62,988 nucleotides of DNA, taken from NCBI GenBank assembly GCA_944385475.1, contig CALWXJ010000001.1, forward strand, positions 1-62,988, written 5' to 3'. This stretch comes from an uncultured Oscillospiraceae bacterium (GTDB lineage: Bacteria > Bacillota > Clostridia > Oscillospirales > Oscillospiraceae). A program made the translations under genes and the position numbers. The notes beneath the pieces were generated by a model. It was not told the DNA's origin. It saw only the letters and a list, made by a program, of their open reading frames with translations, and did no database searches. This document shows positions 17,927 to 26,966 of the stretch, in pieces (within the stretch, counting starts at the first letter, position 1; each line of letters opens with the position of its first letter).

Positions 17927-17947
17927 AAGAGGGCCTGCCGCCCTCTT
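17927..17947. terminator. Terminator-like hairpin overlapping the megL promoter
   Basis: An 8-bp stem (AAGAGGGC and complement, CTGCC loop) is followed by T-rich sequence on both strands. It lies between divergent genes, where no transcript is obviously in need of ending. Confidence 0.55.
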
Positions 17948-17973
17948 GACTTTTTTATATTAGTGAATATACT
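17946..17973 (+). promoter_or_regulatory. Candidate megL promoter
   Basis: TTGACT and TATACT are separated by 16 bases in AT-rich sequence. The leader is about 75 bases and contains an imperfect GTTATCA/TGATTAT dyad around 17981-18003. Confidence 0.6.
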
Positions 17974-18052
17974 GATTAAAAGTTATCAATTTTAATGATT
18001 ATCTTTTCCTTCCGTTTGTCAAAAAAGATTTTAAAGAAAGCAGGTATTCCAC

Positions 18053-19249
18053 ATGTACAACATTCAAAAAGCCGGGTTTGCCACCCGCCAGATCCATGCC
18101 GGCAAGCAGACCAACTCCGCCGGCGCCCTGTGCACCCCCATCTATCAGACCTCCACCTTTGCCTTTGACACAGTCCAGCAGGGCGGGGCCCGCTTTGCCG
18201 GAGAGGAAAACGGCTATATTTACACCCGCCTGGGGAATCCCTCCCTCACCACGGTGGAGTCCACTATCGCCCAGCTGGAGGGGGGCGAGGCGGCGCTGGC
18301 CACGGCCTCCGGCATGGGGGCCGTCTCCTCTACCATCTGGACCAGCGTCCAGGCGGGGGACGAGATCATCGCCGATGAGACGCTGTACGGCTGCACCTAC
18401 ACGCTGCTGGCCCATGGGATGGAAAAATTCGGTGTCAAGGTCTTTATGACGGATCTCAGCGATCCTGCAAATCTGCAGAAATATCTCTCTGCCAAGACCA
18501 AAGTGGTGTATTTTGAGACCCCCTGCAACCCCACGCTGAAGGTACTGGACATCGAGGCCATCGCCTCTGCCGCCCACGCCTACTGCAAGGATATCCGGGT
18601 GATCGTGGACAACACCTTCTGCTCCCCCTATCTCCAGCGGCCCCTGGAGCTGGGGGCCGATGTGGTGGTCCACAGCGCCACCAAGTACATCAACGGCCAC
18701 TGCGACGTCATCGCCGGCTTTGTGGTGGGCAGCGCGGAATTTGTGGGCACCGTGCGGATGAGCGGTCTGAAGGATATGACCGGCGCCATCATGAGTCCCT
18801 TTGACGCCTTTTTGGTCACCCGGGGCCTCAAGACCCTGGATATCCGCATGGATCGTCACTGCGCCAACGCCCGGAAGGTGGCAGAATTTTTCCGCTCCCA
18901 CCCCGCTGTGGACAAGGTCTACTATCCCGGCTTTGAAGACTTCCCCGGCCATGCAGTGGCCAAAAAGCAGATGAAGGACTTCGGCGGCATGGTCTCTATC
19001 GAGCTCAAGGCCAGCCGGGACGCCACCGCTGACGCTCTGAACAAGCTGCAGCTTTGCACCATCGCCGTGTCTCTGGGCGGGCCGGAGACTCTGGTGGAGC
19101 ACGCCGCCTCCATGACCCACTCCACTTACACCCCTGCGGAGCTGAAGGCCTCCGGTATCTCCGAGGGCCTGGTCCGCATCAGCGTGGGCCTGGAGGATCC
19201 GGAGGATATCATCGCCGATTTGAAGCAGGCCCTGGACACCTTGCTTTGA
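18053..19249 (+). CDS. megL: Methionine gamma-lyase (PLP-dependent Cys/Met metabolism enzyme)
   Basis: A 398-residue cytosolic enzyme of the cystathionine gamma-synthase/lyase superfamily. It would split L-methionine into methanethiol, 2-oxobutyrate and ammonia. PLP contacts are visible: the ASGMGAVSS phosphate loop, VDNTF with the PLP-Asp, and HSATKYINGH with the Schiff-base Lys. The YGCTY motif carries the active-site Cys that is characteristic of methionine gamma-lyases and missing from most cystathionine enzymes. Length and alignment are normal. It is monocistronic, with its own promoter and a strong terminator. Homocysteine or cysteine cleavage as side activity is possible. Confidence 0.88.
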   Translation: MYNIQKAGFATRQIHAGKQTNSAGALCTPIYQTSTFAFDTVQQGGARFAGEENGYIYTRLGNPSLTTVESTIAQLEGGEAALATASGMGAVSSTIWTSVQAGDEIIADETLYGCTYTLLAHGMEKFGVKVFMTDLSDPANLQKYLSAKTKVVYFETPCNPTLKVLDIEAIASAAHAYCKDIRVIVDNTFCSPYLQRPLELGADVVVHSATKYINGHCDVIAGFVVGSAEFVGTVRMSGLKDMTGAIMSPFDAFLVTRGLKTLDIRMDRHCANARKVAEFFRSHPAVDKVYYPGFEDFPGHAVAKKQMKDFGGMVSIELKASRDATADALNKLQLCTIAVSLGGPETLVEHAASMTHSTYTPAELKASGISEGLVRISVGLEDPEDIIADLKQALDTLL

Positions 19250-19302
19250 TTTCCCGTTCCCCGGCTGTCCGGGCGAGTCCATCCTACAGTTCATTTTTGC
19301 AC

Positions 19303-19336
19303 AAAAAGCGGCGCCCCTTTTGGGGCGCCGCTTTTT
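19303..19336. terminator. Bidirectional terminator after megL
   Basis: A 15-bp perfect inverted repeat (AAAAAGCGGCGCCCC and complement, TTTT loop) ends in T-runs on both strands. It serves megL and the convergent trk-aldolase operon. Confidence 0.9.
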
Positions 19337-19387
19337 GCTGCGCAATTTCAAAAAAGGAGATCGGCTTTTCCGCCCAGAGCCCCGGAG

Positions 19388-20041
19388 TCACGAAGATTCC
19401 TTTTGTCCATAGGAGCCAAAGCGCTCTGCCGCCTGGGCCATCTCCTCCCGGGTCAAAAGCCGGGGGGTGCCCACTGCCTGGCAGTGCCACTGCAGCTGGG
19501 CGGTAAACTCCAGATTCTCCGCCAGGGCATAGGCCCGGGGAAGATCCTCCTCCCACACGCAAAGCCCGTGGTTGGCCATCAGCACGCCCCGCCCCTCCCC
19601 GCAGGCATGGACCGTAACCTCCGCCAATTCCCGGCTGCCGAAGAGCCGGTAGGGGGCGCAGGGGACTTCATAGACACCGCAGCCGGCCATGGCATAGTGG
19701 ACCGGACGCAGGGGCTGTCCCAGGCAGGCAAGGGTGGTGCAGTAGAGGGAATGGGTATGGATCACTGCCCGGGCCTTGGGATAGCGAAGGTAAAAGGCGG
19801 CATGCAGCGCCCATTCACTGGAGGGGGCCCGGCTCCCCTCCACCTGGCGGCCCGTCAGATCCATCACCGCCATGTCCCCGGGGGTGAGAACGTGATAGTC
19901 CATCCCGGAGGGGGTGATCACCATCAGCCTCTCCCCGGGGGAAAACACGCTTAAATTTCCGCTGGTGCCGGTGCTCAATCCCGCGTCGCTCATACGGCGG
20001 CCATACTGGACCAGCATTTCCCGCTCTTTGAAAAATCTCAT
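19388..20041 (-). CDS. Class II aldolase/adducin family protein (L-fuculose-phosphate aldolase-like)
   Basis: A 217-residue zinc aldolase. Zinc ligands are in VIHTHSLYCT (two His) and VLMANHG; the catalytic Glu is in SSEWALH; the phosphate pocket includes SGMDYH near residue 45 and TGTSGNLSV near 25. Relatives cleave L-fuculose-1-phosphate, L-ribulose-5-phosphate or, in methionine salvage, methylthioribulose-1-phosphate. It starts 12 bases after trkH, so it appears to be the last gene of a potassium-uptake operon, an odd pairing. No sugar kinase or isomerase is nearby. Substrate is open. Confidence 0.85.
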   Translation of the reverse strand: MRFFKEREMLVQYGRRMSDAGLSTGTSGNLSVFSPGERLMVITPSGMDYHVLTPGDMAVMDLTGRQVEGSRAPSSEWALHAAFYLRYPKARAVIHTHSLYCTTLACLGQPLRPVHYAMAGCGVYEVPCAPYRLFGSRELAEVTVHACGEGRGVLMANHGLCVWEEDLPRAYALAENLEFTAQLQWHCQAVGTPRLLTREEMAQAAERFGSYGQKESS

Positions 20042-20053
20042 GCTCTCCCTCCC

Positions 20054-21499
20054 TCAGGCCCTGCGCCGCTTCCAGATAGACGGGGCGAACAGCAGCAGCA
20101 TGGGATAGATCTCCAGCCGTCCCACCAGCATGTTGAAAGAGAGCAGCAGCTTGCCCCCCACAGAAAAGCCGCTGAAGTTCCCCATGGGGCCCACCAGCTC
20201 CAGTCCGGGACCGATATTGTTGATGCACGCCGCCAGGGCGGTGAAGGTGGTGATGAGGTCAAATCCCTCCATGCACAAAAGTAAAAACGAGGCGGTGAAG
20301 ACGAAGATGTAAACTGCAAGATAGCTCTGCACGCCCCGGATGTTCCGCTCCGGCAGGGGCTTTCCCTCCACCCGGACGGTGACCACGGCATTGGGGTGGA
20401 GCATCCTGCGCATGTCGCCCACAGCCGCCTTCACCAGCGTCACTACCCGCACCACCTTCAGTCCGCCGGCAGTGGAGCCGGCGCAGGCCCCGATGAACAT
20501 CAGCACCACCAGGATCCCCTTGGACAGCGTGGGCCAGAGGTTGAAGTCCGTGGAGGCGTAGCCGGTGGTGGTCATGATGGTGGACACCTGGAAAAACGCG
20601 TGGCGTAAACTCTCCCCCACCGTCCCATAGAGGTGGTAGATATCCACGGCGATGATGCCCACCGCCACGGCGGTAATGGCCAGATAAGCCCGCAGCTCGT
20701 CAGAGTGGAACACATCTTTAAACCGACGGACCAGCAGGAAGTAGTACAGGTTGAAGTTCACGCCGAACAGCAGCATGAAGATCCCGATGACGACCTCAAA
20801 ATAAGGGCTTCCATAAGCCCCCACGCTGAGGTTGCGGCAGCTGAATCCCCCGGTGCCGGCAGCGCCGAAGGCGTGGACGCAGGAGTCAAAAAAGGGCATT
20901 CCCCCCAAAAGCAGCAGCAAGATCAGCACCACCGTCATCACAAGGTAGATGCCATAGAGGATCTTGGCAGTGTCGCTCATGCGGCTGACCAGCTTGCCGG
21001 CTGTGGGGCCGGGCATCTCCGCCCGCAGGATATGCATGCCATGGCCGTCGCTCATAGGCAGGATGGCCATGACAAACACCAAAACCCCCATGCCCCCCAC
21101 CCAGTGGGTAAAGCTGCGCCAAAAAAGGCCGCTGCGGGTAAGGGACTCCACCTCTGTGAGGATGCTGGCCCCGGTGGTGGTAAAGCCGGACACCGTCTCA
21201 AAAAACGCATCCACAAAGTGGGGAATATCCCCGGAGAGGACAAAGGGCAGCGCCCCGAAAGCCGACATCCCGATCCAGGCCAGCGCCACGATGGCAAACC
21301 CATCCCGGGCATAGAGGGTCATGTTTTTGGGCCGGCGGAAGCTCAAAAGCGTCCCCGCCGCCGCCAGGGCCGCCATGGGGATCAAAAAGGGGTACAGCGC
21401 CTCCCGGTAGATCCGTGCCACCAGCAGCGGCAGCGCCAGAAGGACCGCCTCTGTCTGTAAAATCCGCCCAATGCTAAAGGCGATAATGTGATAATTCAC
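20054..21499 (-). CDS. trkH: Trk-type potassium uptake channel subunit
   Basis: A 481-residue integral membrane protein that forms the K+ pathway of the Trk/Ktr system together with the TrkA regulatory subunit encoded just upstream. The selectivity-filter-like loops are visible: SGFTTTGASI, AAGTGGFSCRN, MTTTGYASTD and ACINNIGPGLE. About ten hydrophobic segments are seen. The start is a GTG (VNYHIIAFSIGRIL) behind AAAGGGG. This matches the usual TrkH N terminus; a longer reading would overlap trkA with no ribosome-binding site. It lies 13 bases after trkA. Confidence 0.93.
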   Translation of the reverse strand: MNYHIIAFSIGRILQTEAVLLALPLLVARIYREALYPFLIPMAALAAAGTLLSFRRPKNMTLYARDGFAIVALAWIGMSAFGALPFVLSGDIPHFVDAFFETVSGFTTTGASILTEVESLTRSGLFWRSFTHWVGGMGVLVFVMAILPMSDGHGMHILRAEMPGPTAGKLVSRMSDTAKILYGIYLVMTVVLILLLLLGGMPFFDSCVHAFGAAGTGGFSCRNLSVGAYGSPYFEVVIGIFMLLFGVNFNLYYFLLVRRFKDVFHSDELRAYLAITAVAVGIIAVDIYHLYGTVGESLRHAFFQVSTIMTTTGYASTDFNLWPTLSKGILVVLMFIGACAGSTAGGLKVVRVVTLVKAAVGDMRRMLHPNAVVTVRVEGKPLPERNIRGVQSYLAVYIFVFTASFLLLCMEGFDLITTFTALAACINNIGPGLELVGPMGNFSGFSVGGKLLLSFNMLVGRLEIYPMLLLFAPSIWKRRRA

Positions 21500-21512
21500 G
21501 GTGTTTGCCCCT

Positions 21513-22874
21513 TTACTGGAAAATATCCCGAATGTCCTGCAGCGTGGTGTCCGTGGTGACAACGATCACATCGTCTCCGCTTTGCAGCACGTCGCTGCCG
21601 GTGGGGATGACGATCTCTCCGCTGCGGCGGACGATCCCCGCCAGCAGGATTCCGCTTTTAAGCTCCAGGTTCCGCAGGGGGATATTCAGGAAGGGGGCGT
21701 TGGCTCCCACGCCGAACTCCAGCGCCTCCACCGCGCCGTCCACCAGACGGTGCAGCGTTTTCACCCCGGAGCCGGAGGCGCTTTGCATGGAGCGGACATA
21801 CTGCACGATCAGCTCCGTGGTGACGCTGGAGGCGGAGACCACGCTGTCGATCAACTCCTCCTTGGACACCAGGTCCACCAGGGAACGGCGGTTGATCTTT
21901 GCCACCACCTTGCAGTTGCCGGGCTGCCGGGCGGCGCACAGGGCCATGAGGATATTGGCCTCGTCGATGCCGGTAATGGCCACAAAGGCGTCCGTCTGCT
22001 GGAGTCCCTCCTCATAGAGCAGCTCCAGGTTCGCCCCGTCCCCCACGATGGTCAGGGCCTTGGGCAGACGCTCGCTCATCTCCACGCAGCGCTGCTGGTC
22101 CTGGTCGATGATCTTTACGCTCATGCCCATTTTCAAAAGTTCCGAGGCTAAGTAATAGCAGATCTTGCTGGCGCCTACGATCATCACGGAGGACGCCCGC
22201 TTGCGGAAGAGCCCCAGGTGCTGGAAAAATTGGGACAGCTGATCCGGCGAGGCGGTGAGATAGATCTTATCCCCCGAGCGCAGGCAAAAATCGCCGGAGG
22301 GAATGATGGTCTCCCCCGGGCGGGCCACGGCGCAGATCAGCACCCGCACCCGGATATTGCGGTACAGATCGGAAAGGCGGATCCCGTTCAGGGCCGAGTC
22401 CTCCGGCAGGCGGTATTCCACCAGCTCCAGCCGGCCCTTGGAAAAGGACTCCAGCTTCATGGCCGCCGGGAAGCGCAGCACCCGGGCGATCTCTCTGGCG
22501 GTGGCCTTTTCCGGATTGACAGCCATGGAGAGTCCCAGTTCTCCCCGCATGAAGCGCAGCTGTTCTTCATACTCCGGCTTGCGGATCCGGGCAATGGTAT
22601 GCCGTACGCCGATCTTCTTTGCCACCAGGCAGGCCAGGATATTGATCTCGTCGCTGGAGGCCGTGGCGATCAAAAGCTCGGCTTTGTCAGTCCCCGCCTC
22701 CTTCTGGACAGCATAACTGGCCCCGTTGCCGCACACCCCCATCACATCGTAGATGTTGATGATATTTTCAATGAGCTGCGGGTTTTGGTCAATGACGGTG
22801 ACCTCGTTCTCCTGGGAGAACTGGGCCGTCAGCGCCGTGCCGACCTTGCCGGCACCCACGATGACGATTTTCAT
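21513..22874 (-). CDS. trkA: Trk system potassium uptake regulatory protein
   Basis: A 453-residue cytosolic ring-forming protein that gates TrkH in response to nucleotides. It contains two RCK units. The first N-domain opens with MKIVIVGAGKVGTALTAQFS and has VIDQNPQLI; the second has VMIVGASKICYYLASELLKMGMSVKIIDQD. Each is followed by a RCK-C domain (about 140-220 and 370-453). It is first in a trkA-trkH-aldolase operon. A TATAAT box sits on the minus strand at 22940-22945 with no clear -35. Confidence 0.93.
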   Translation of the reverse strand: MKIVIVGAGKVGTALTAQFSQENEVTVIDQNPQLIENIINIYDVMGVCGNGASYAVQKEAGTDKAELLIATASSDEINILACLVAKKIGVRHTIARIRKPEYEEQLRFMRGELGLSMAVNPEKATAREIARVLRFPAAMKLESFSKGRLELVEYRLPEDSALNGIRLSDLYRNIRVRVLICAVARPGETIIPSGDFCLRSGDKIYLTASPDQLSQFFQHLGLFRKRASSVMIVGASKICYYLASELLKMGMSVKIIDQDQQRCVEMSERLPKALTIVGDGANLELLYEEGLQQTDAFVAITGIDEANILMALCAARQPGNCKVVAKINRRSLVDLVSKEELIDSVVSASSVTTELIVQYVRSMQSASGSGVKTLHRLVDGAVEALEFGVGANAPFLNIPLRNLELKSGILLAGIVRRSGEIVIPTGSDVLQSGDDVIVVTTDTTLQDIRDIFQ

Positions 22875-23081
22875 AGAGTTTTGCTCTCCACCTCCGAAAT
22901 TCCGCCGTTGGGTTCAGCGGGCAACTTGCAATTGAACACATTATATCGGATGCCCCGGAAAAAAGGAATAGGATTTTTTAATTTCTCCCCACAGAATCGA
23001 CTTTTTCCCTTGGATCCCCCACGCCGCTCCCACCGCGCCCCCCTGAGAAAAATAAAATCCTCCTGTTTTTGAAATTTCTTC

Positions 23082-23110
23082 TTGACAAAAGCCTCGGTTT
23101 TTCATAAAAT
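23082..23110 (+). promoter_or_regulatory. Strong promoter of acpP and the fatty-acid cluster
   Basis: A perfect TTGACA and TAAAAT are separated by 17 bases. Transcription should start near 23117, immediately before the AT-rich palindromes. Confidence 0.85.
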
Positions 23111-23135
23111 CAAAAACGCTTAAATTATTTTAGTT

Positions 23136-23160
23136 AAAATTATTTAATTAAAATAATTTT
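23136..23160. promoter_or_regulatory. AT-rich palindrome, possible operator of the cluster's MarR regulator
   Basis: AAAATTATTT and its exact complement flank AATTA, giving 10-bp arms; a smaller perfect palindrome TTTAATTAAA lies inside. A related 19-base element ending GTTAAA is at 23120-23138. Binding by the MarR protein encoded at the end of the cluster is inference. Confidence 0.45.
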
Positions 23161-23190
23161 ATAATTTATTGGATCATAAGGAGCATGCAT

Positions 23191-23421
23191 ATGGAATTCA
23201 ACAAGGTGCAGGATCTCATTGCCGAGACGCTGGGCTGTGATGCCCAGCAGGTGACCATGGAGGCCTCTTTGGCCGACGACTTGGGGGCGGATTCCCTGGC
23301 CTCTGTGGAGCTGGTGATGGCCCTGGAGGAGGCCACCGGCGTGCACATCGAAGATGCCGACATGGAGCATTTCAAAACCGTGGGCGACATCATGGCCTAT
23401 CTCAGCAGCCACAAGGAATGA
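23191..23421 (+). CDS. acpP: Acyl carrier protein
   Basis: A 76-residue acidic four-helix protein that carries growing acyl chains on 4'-phosphopantetheine. The attachment site is Ser35 in LGADSLASVELVMALEE. Of two in-frame ATGs six bases apart, the second is chosen because AAGGAG lies seven bases before it and only one base before the first. It leads the fatty-acid cluster and is separated from accB by a terminator-like hairpin, which should make acpP mRNA the most abundant of the operon. Confidence 0.96.
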   Translation: MEFNKVQDLIAETLGCDAQQVTMEASLADDLGADSLASVELVMALEEATGVHIEDADMEHFKTVGDIMAYLSSHKE

Positions 23422-23428
23422 TTCCTGT

Positions 23429-23465
23429 CCGCCGGAGGGGGTCCCTTCTCCGGCGGCACTTTTTT
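23429..23465 (+). terminator. Terminator/attenuator between acpP and accB
   Basis: A 9-bp GC-only-rich stem (CCGCCGGAG and complement) is followed by CACTTTTTT, a proper intrinsic terminator shape inside the operon. No promoter is evident between it and accB, so partial read-through is expected. Confidence 0.75.
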
Positions 23466-23480
23466 AGGGAGGAAGGTCCC

Positions 23481-23915
23481 ATGAACAATCAAGAACTCTA
23501 TGACCTGCTGGACCGCTTTGAGCGCAGCAGCCTGCAGACGCTGAAGATCTCCCGGGAGGGGTTTTGCGTGGAGATGAGCCGGGGGGGCGCCCCCAGCGCG
23601 GCCCCGGCTCCGGGGGCAAAGGCCGCCCCGGCTCCGGATGCCGCCGCCCCTTCCCCCGCCCAGCCCACGGCAGAGGGAGACGTCATTACCGCCCCTATGG
23701 TGGGCACCTTTTACGCCGCCCCCGCCCCGGACCAGCCCCCCTTTGTGGCCGTGGGGGACCATGTGGACAAAGGGCAGACTGTGTGTTTGATGGAGGCCAT
23801 GAAAATGATGAGCGAGGTCAGTGCCCCCTGTTCATGCGTCATTACAGAGGTTTTGAAAAACAGCGGCGACCTGGCCGCCTTTGACGAGCCTCTGTTCCGT
23901 TACCGGCCATGCTGA
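23481..23915 (+). CDS. accB: Biotin carboxyl carrier protein of acetyl-CoA carboxylase
   Basis: A 144-residue protein that carries carboxybiotin between the AccC and AccD/A active sites. The N-terminal 35 residues are a helical domain (LYDLLDRFERSSLQTLKI). An Ala/Pro-rich flexible linker (about 38-68) and a biotinyl domain (about 69-144) follow. The biotinylated Lys108 sits in MEAMKMM. ATG follows GGGAGGAAGG. Its end overlaps accC by seven bases. Confidence 0.95.
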   Translation: MNNQELYDLLDRFERSSLQTLKISREGFCVEMSRGGAPSAAPAPGAKAAPAPDAAAPSPAQPTAEGDVITAPMVGTFYAAPAPDQPPFVAVGDHVDKGQTVCLMEAMKMMSEVSAPCSCVITEVLKNSGDLAAFDEPLFRYRPC

Positions 23916-25300
23916 AGCGGGTATTGATCGCCAACCGGGGGGAGATCGCCCTGCGGGTGCTGCGGGCATGCCGGGAACTGGGGATCGAGACGGTGGCCGC
24001 CTACTCCCAGGCGGACGCGGAGGCCCTTCACGTCCAGCTGGCCACCCAGGCGGTATGTATCGGCCCGGCCCGGGCCGCCGAGAGCTATCTCAACCCCGCC
24101 GCCCTCCTGACCGCGGCCAAGGCCACCGGCTGCGACGCCCTGCACCCCGGATATGGCTTTTTATCGGAAAACGCCGACTTTGCCGACACCTGCGCCCGGG
24201 AGGGTATCACCTTCATCGGCCCCAGGGGAGATACCATCCGCAAAGCCGGCTCCAAATCCGCCGCCCGGGAGATCATGCGATCCGCCGGCGTGCCGGTGAC
24301 CCCCGGCTCCAACGGCCCGGTGCGTTCCGTGGAGGACGCTCTGGCGGCGGCAGAGAACGTGGGGTACCCTGTGCTGCTGAAAGCCAGCGCCGGGGGCGGC
24401 GGGCGGGGCATTCGCCGCTGTGACCGGCCGGAGGACCTGCCCGGGGCATACGCCGAGGCCCAGGCGGAGGCCCGGGCATGCTTTGGGGACGGGGAGATGT
24501 ATCTGGAAAAGCTGGTGCTGCGGCCCCGGCACATCGAGTTTCAGGTGCTGGCGGACCGTTTCGGCCACATCATCCACCTGGGGGACCGGGACTGCTCTGT
24601 TCAGCGGCGCAACCAAAAGCTTATCGAAGAGGCCCCCGCCTGCTGCCTGACGCCAGGGCTGCGGGAGGAGATGGGCCGGGCCGCCGTCCGGGCCGCCCGG
24701 GCTGTGGACTATGAGGGCGCCGGCACTGTGGAATTTCTGCTGGACGGCGACGGGGCGCATTTCTATTTCATGGAGATGAGCACCCGGATCCAGGTGGAGC
24801 ACGGCATCACAGAGCTTGTCACCGGCGTGGATCTGGTGCGGGAGCAGCTGCGCATCGCCTCGGGCCTGCCCCTTTCCCTCAGCCAGGAGGACGTGCACCT
24901 GCGGGGCCACGCCATGGAATGCCGCATCAACGCCGAGGACCCCGCCCGGGATTTTTGCCCCTGCCCCGGAAAGGTGACATTTCTCCACTTCCCCGGCGGG
25001 ATGGGGGTCCGGGTGGACTCCTGCCTGTATAACGGCTGTACCCTCCCTCCCTACTATGACTCTCTGGCGGCAAAGGTGATGGTCCACGCCCCCACCCGGC
25101 TGGAGGCCATCCGGAAGATGCGCCGCTGCCTGGAGGAGTTTACCCTGGAGGGCTTTCCCACCAATACCGATCTCAGCTATGAGATCCTGCATCACCCCAT
25201 ATTTGTCCGGGGAGGCTGCACCACTGCCTTTTTGGACGAGAACCTACCCCAGCTGCTGGACTTTGCCCGCCAGCTGCCCCTACAGGAGGATCCTGAATGA
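23909..25300 (+). CDS. accC: Biotin carboxylase subunit of acetyl-CoA carboxylase
   Basis: A 463-residue ATP-grasp enzyme that carboxylates biotin on AccB using ATP and bicarbonate. It opens with [21 protein letters not shown], has [14 protein letters not shown], the Gly-rich ATP lid [12 protein letters not shown], the catalytic region FHFMEMSTR-like [13 protein letters not shown], and [10 protein letters not shown]. Length is typical. Overlaps with accB and accD (ATGA) indicate translational coupling. Confidence 0.96.
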   Translation: MLKRVLIANRGEIALRVLRACRELGIETVAAYSQADAEALHVQLATQAVCIGPARAAESYLNPAALLTAAKATGCDALHPGYGFLSENADFADTCAREGITFIGPRGDTIRKAGSKSAAREIMRSAGVPVTPGSNGPVRSVEDALAAAENVGYPVLLKASAGGGGRGIRRCDRPEDLPGAYAEAQAEARACFGDGEMYLEKLVLRPRHIEFQVLADRFGHIIHLGDRDCSVQRRNQKLIEEAPACCLTPGLREEMGRAAVRAARAVDYEGAGTVEFLLDGDGAHFYFMEMSTRIQVEHGITELVTGVDLVREQLRIASGLPLSLSQEDVHLRGHAMECRINAEDPARDFCPCPGKVTFLHFPGGMGVRVDSCLYNGCTLPPYYDSLAAKVMVHAPTRLEAIRKMRRCLEEFTLEGFPTNTDLSYEILHHPIFVRGGCTTAFLDENLPQLLDFARQLPLQEDPE

Positions 25301-26151
25301 ACAGCATTTTTGCAAAGCGCCGGGCCCGGCTCCTGGCCATGAAGGCCATGCGGGACAACTATGTCCCCCCGGAAAAGCGGATAACCTGCCCCCGCTGCGG
25401 CAAAGAGACCCAGCGCCGGGACCTGGCGGAAAATCTTCTGGTCTGCCCCGGCTGCGGCTATCACTGGCCCCTGGGGGCCTATCACCGCCTCAGCACCGTG
25501 CTGGACTCCGGCTCCTTCCGGGAGCTCAACGGCAAATATCCCGCCGGGGACCCCCTGTTCTTTCCCGGCTATAAAGCCAAGCTGGCCTCCACCCAGCGCA
25601 AGACCGGCCTTACTGAGGCCGTGGTCACCGCCACGGGCACCATCGGCGGATACCGGTGTGTGGTGGGGGTGCTGGACAGCCGCTTTTTCATGGGCTCCAT
25701 GAGCGCCGCCGTGGGAGAAAAAATCACCCTGGCCATCGAATACGCTGCCCGCAGCCGCCTGCCTTTGATCCTCTTTTCCGCCAGCGGCGGCGCCCGGATG
25801 CAGGAGGGGATCCTCTCCTTGATGCAGATGGCCAAAACCAGCGCGGCTCTGTCCCGCTTTTCGGAAAAGGGGCTTTTCTATCTCTCCGTGCTGACAGACC
25901 CCACCACCGGCGGCGTCACCGCCAGCTTCGCCTCCCTGGGAGACATCATCCTGGCCGAGCCGGGGGCCCTCATCGGCTTTGCCGGACCCCGGGTCATTGA
26001 GCAGACCATCGGCCAGACGCTGCCGGAGGGATTCCAGCGGGCAGAGTTTCAGGAGGCTCACGGCTTTGTGGACGCCGTGGTCCCCCGGCATGAGATGCGC
26101 CCCACCCTCATCCAGCTGCTGCGCCTCCACGGAAAGGGGGAACATCCATGA
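25297..26151 (+). CDS. accD: Acetyl-CoA carboxylase carboxyltransferase beta subunit
   Basis: A 284-residue subunit that with AccA moves the carboxyl group from biotin to acetyl-CoA, making malonyl-CoA. The N-terminal zinc ribbon is present (CPRCGKE at about 32 and CPGCGYH at about 51). The crotonase-like core has [32 protein letters not shown] and [11 protein letters not shown]. Four-base overlaps join it to accC and accA. Confidence 0.96.
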   Translation: MNSIFAKRRARLLAMKAMRDNYVPPEKRITCPRCGKETQRRDLAENLLVCPGCGYHWPLGAYHRLSTVLDSGSFRELNGKYPAGDPLFFPGYKAKLASTQRKTGLTEAVVTATGTIGGYRCVVGVLDSRFFMGSMSAAVGEKITLAIEYAARSRLPLILFSASGGARMQEGILSLMQMAKTSAALSRFSEKGLFYLSVLTDPTTGGVTASFASLGDIILAEPGALIGFAGPRVIEQTIGQTLPEGFQRAEFQEAHGFVDAVVPRHEMRPTLIQLLRLHGKGEHP

Positions 26152-26966
26152 ATCCAACCCTCACCGCCGCAGAGCGGGTGGCCATCGCCCGCCACCCCCA
26201 GCGGCCCAATATCACGGACTATCTCTCCCTCCTCTTCACAGACTTTTTCCAGTGCAGGGGGGACCGCCTGTGCGGCGAGGACGCCGCCATCCTGGGGGGC
26301 GTGGCATTGTTTCACGGCCGGCCCGTCACCGTCATCGGCACCCGCAAGGGCCGCACGGCGGAGGAAAACCTCCAGTGCAATTTCGGCATGCCGGGGCCGG
26401 AGGGCTACCGCAAAGCCCTGCGGCTGATGCGCCAGGCGGAGAAATTCCGCCGCCCCGTCATCACCTTCATCGACACCGCCGGGGCCTATCCCGGGCTGGA
26501 GGCGGAGGCCCGGGGACAGGGGGAGGCCATCGCCCGCAACCTCTTTGAGATGAGTCGCCTCACCGTGCCGGTGGTCTCCATCATCACCGGAGAGGGCAAC
26601 AGCGGCGGCGCTTTGGCCCTGGGGGTGGCCAACCGGGTATTCATGCTGGAAAACGCCGTGTACGCCATCCTCTCCCCGGAGGGGTTTTCCTCCATTCTCT
26701 GGAAGGACGCCGCCCGGAGCAAGGAGGCCTGCGACCTCATGCGCCTCACCGCCCCGGATCTTCTTTCTCTGGGGGTCATTGACGGCATCATCCCCGAGCC
26801 GGAGGGGGGCGCCCACTTAGCTCCCGTCATTGCCGCGCGGCAGGTGGAGCGCTGCCTTGCCCGCTGCCTCAGCGAGCTTTCCCGGGAGAGGGGGAGTGCC
26901 CTGGCGGCGCAGCGATACCAGAAATTCAGAAAAATGGGGGGCGCGGCCCCCAAGGAGGACGTATGA
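26148..26966 (+). CDS. accA: Acetyl-CoA carboxylase carboxyltransferase alpha subunit
   Basis: A 272-residue partner of AccD. Family landmarks are [65 protein letters not shown] and the oxyanion-hole region [15 protein letters not shown]. The N-terminal coiled part found in longer AccA proteins is shortened, which is common in Firmicutes. It overlaps accD and fabH by four bases each. Confidence 0.95.
   Translation: MNPTLTAAERVAIARHPQRPNITDYLSLLFTDFFQCRGDRLCGEDAAILGGVALFHGRPVTVIGTRKGRTAEENLQCNFGMPGPEGYRKALRLMRQAEKFRRPVITFIDTAGAYPGLEAEARGQGEAIARNLFEMSRLTVPVVSIITGEGNSGGALALGVANRVFMLENAVYAILSPEGFSSILWKDAARSKEACDLMRLTAPDLLSLGVIDGIIPEPEGGAHLAPVIAARQVERCLARCLSELSRERGSALAAQRYQKFRKMGGAAPKEDV

Larger units (their letters stand above)
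22875..23190. other. Divergent control region between trkA and the fatty-acid cluster
   Basis: This 316-base region holds a TATAAT box for trkA on the minus strand at 22940-22945. The strong acpP promoter is on the plus strand and is followed by an extremely AT-rich, palindromic leader. No open frame or RNA gene is supported in it. Confidence 0.6.

Noticed and set aside
17927-17947. Attenuator in the leader of the GTPase-RNase fusion gene
   Set aside because: The better promoter for that gene lies closer to its start (17801-17829), so the hairpin would be upstream of its transcript.
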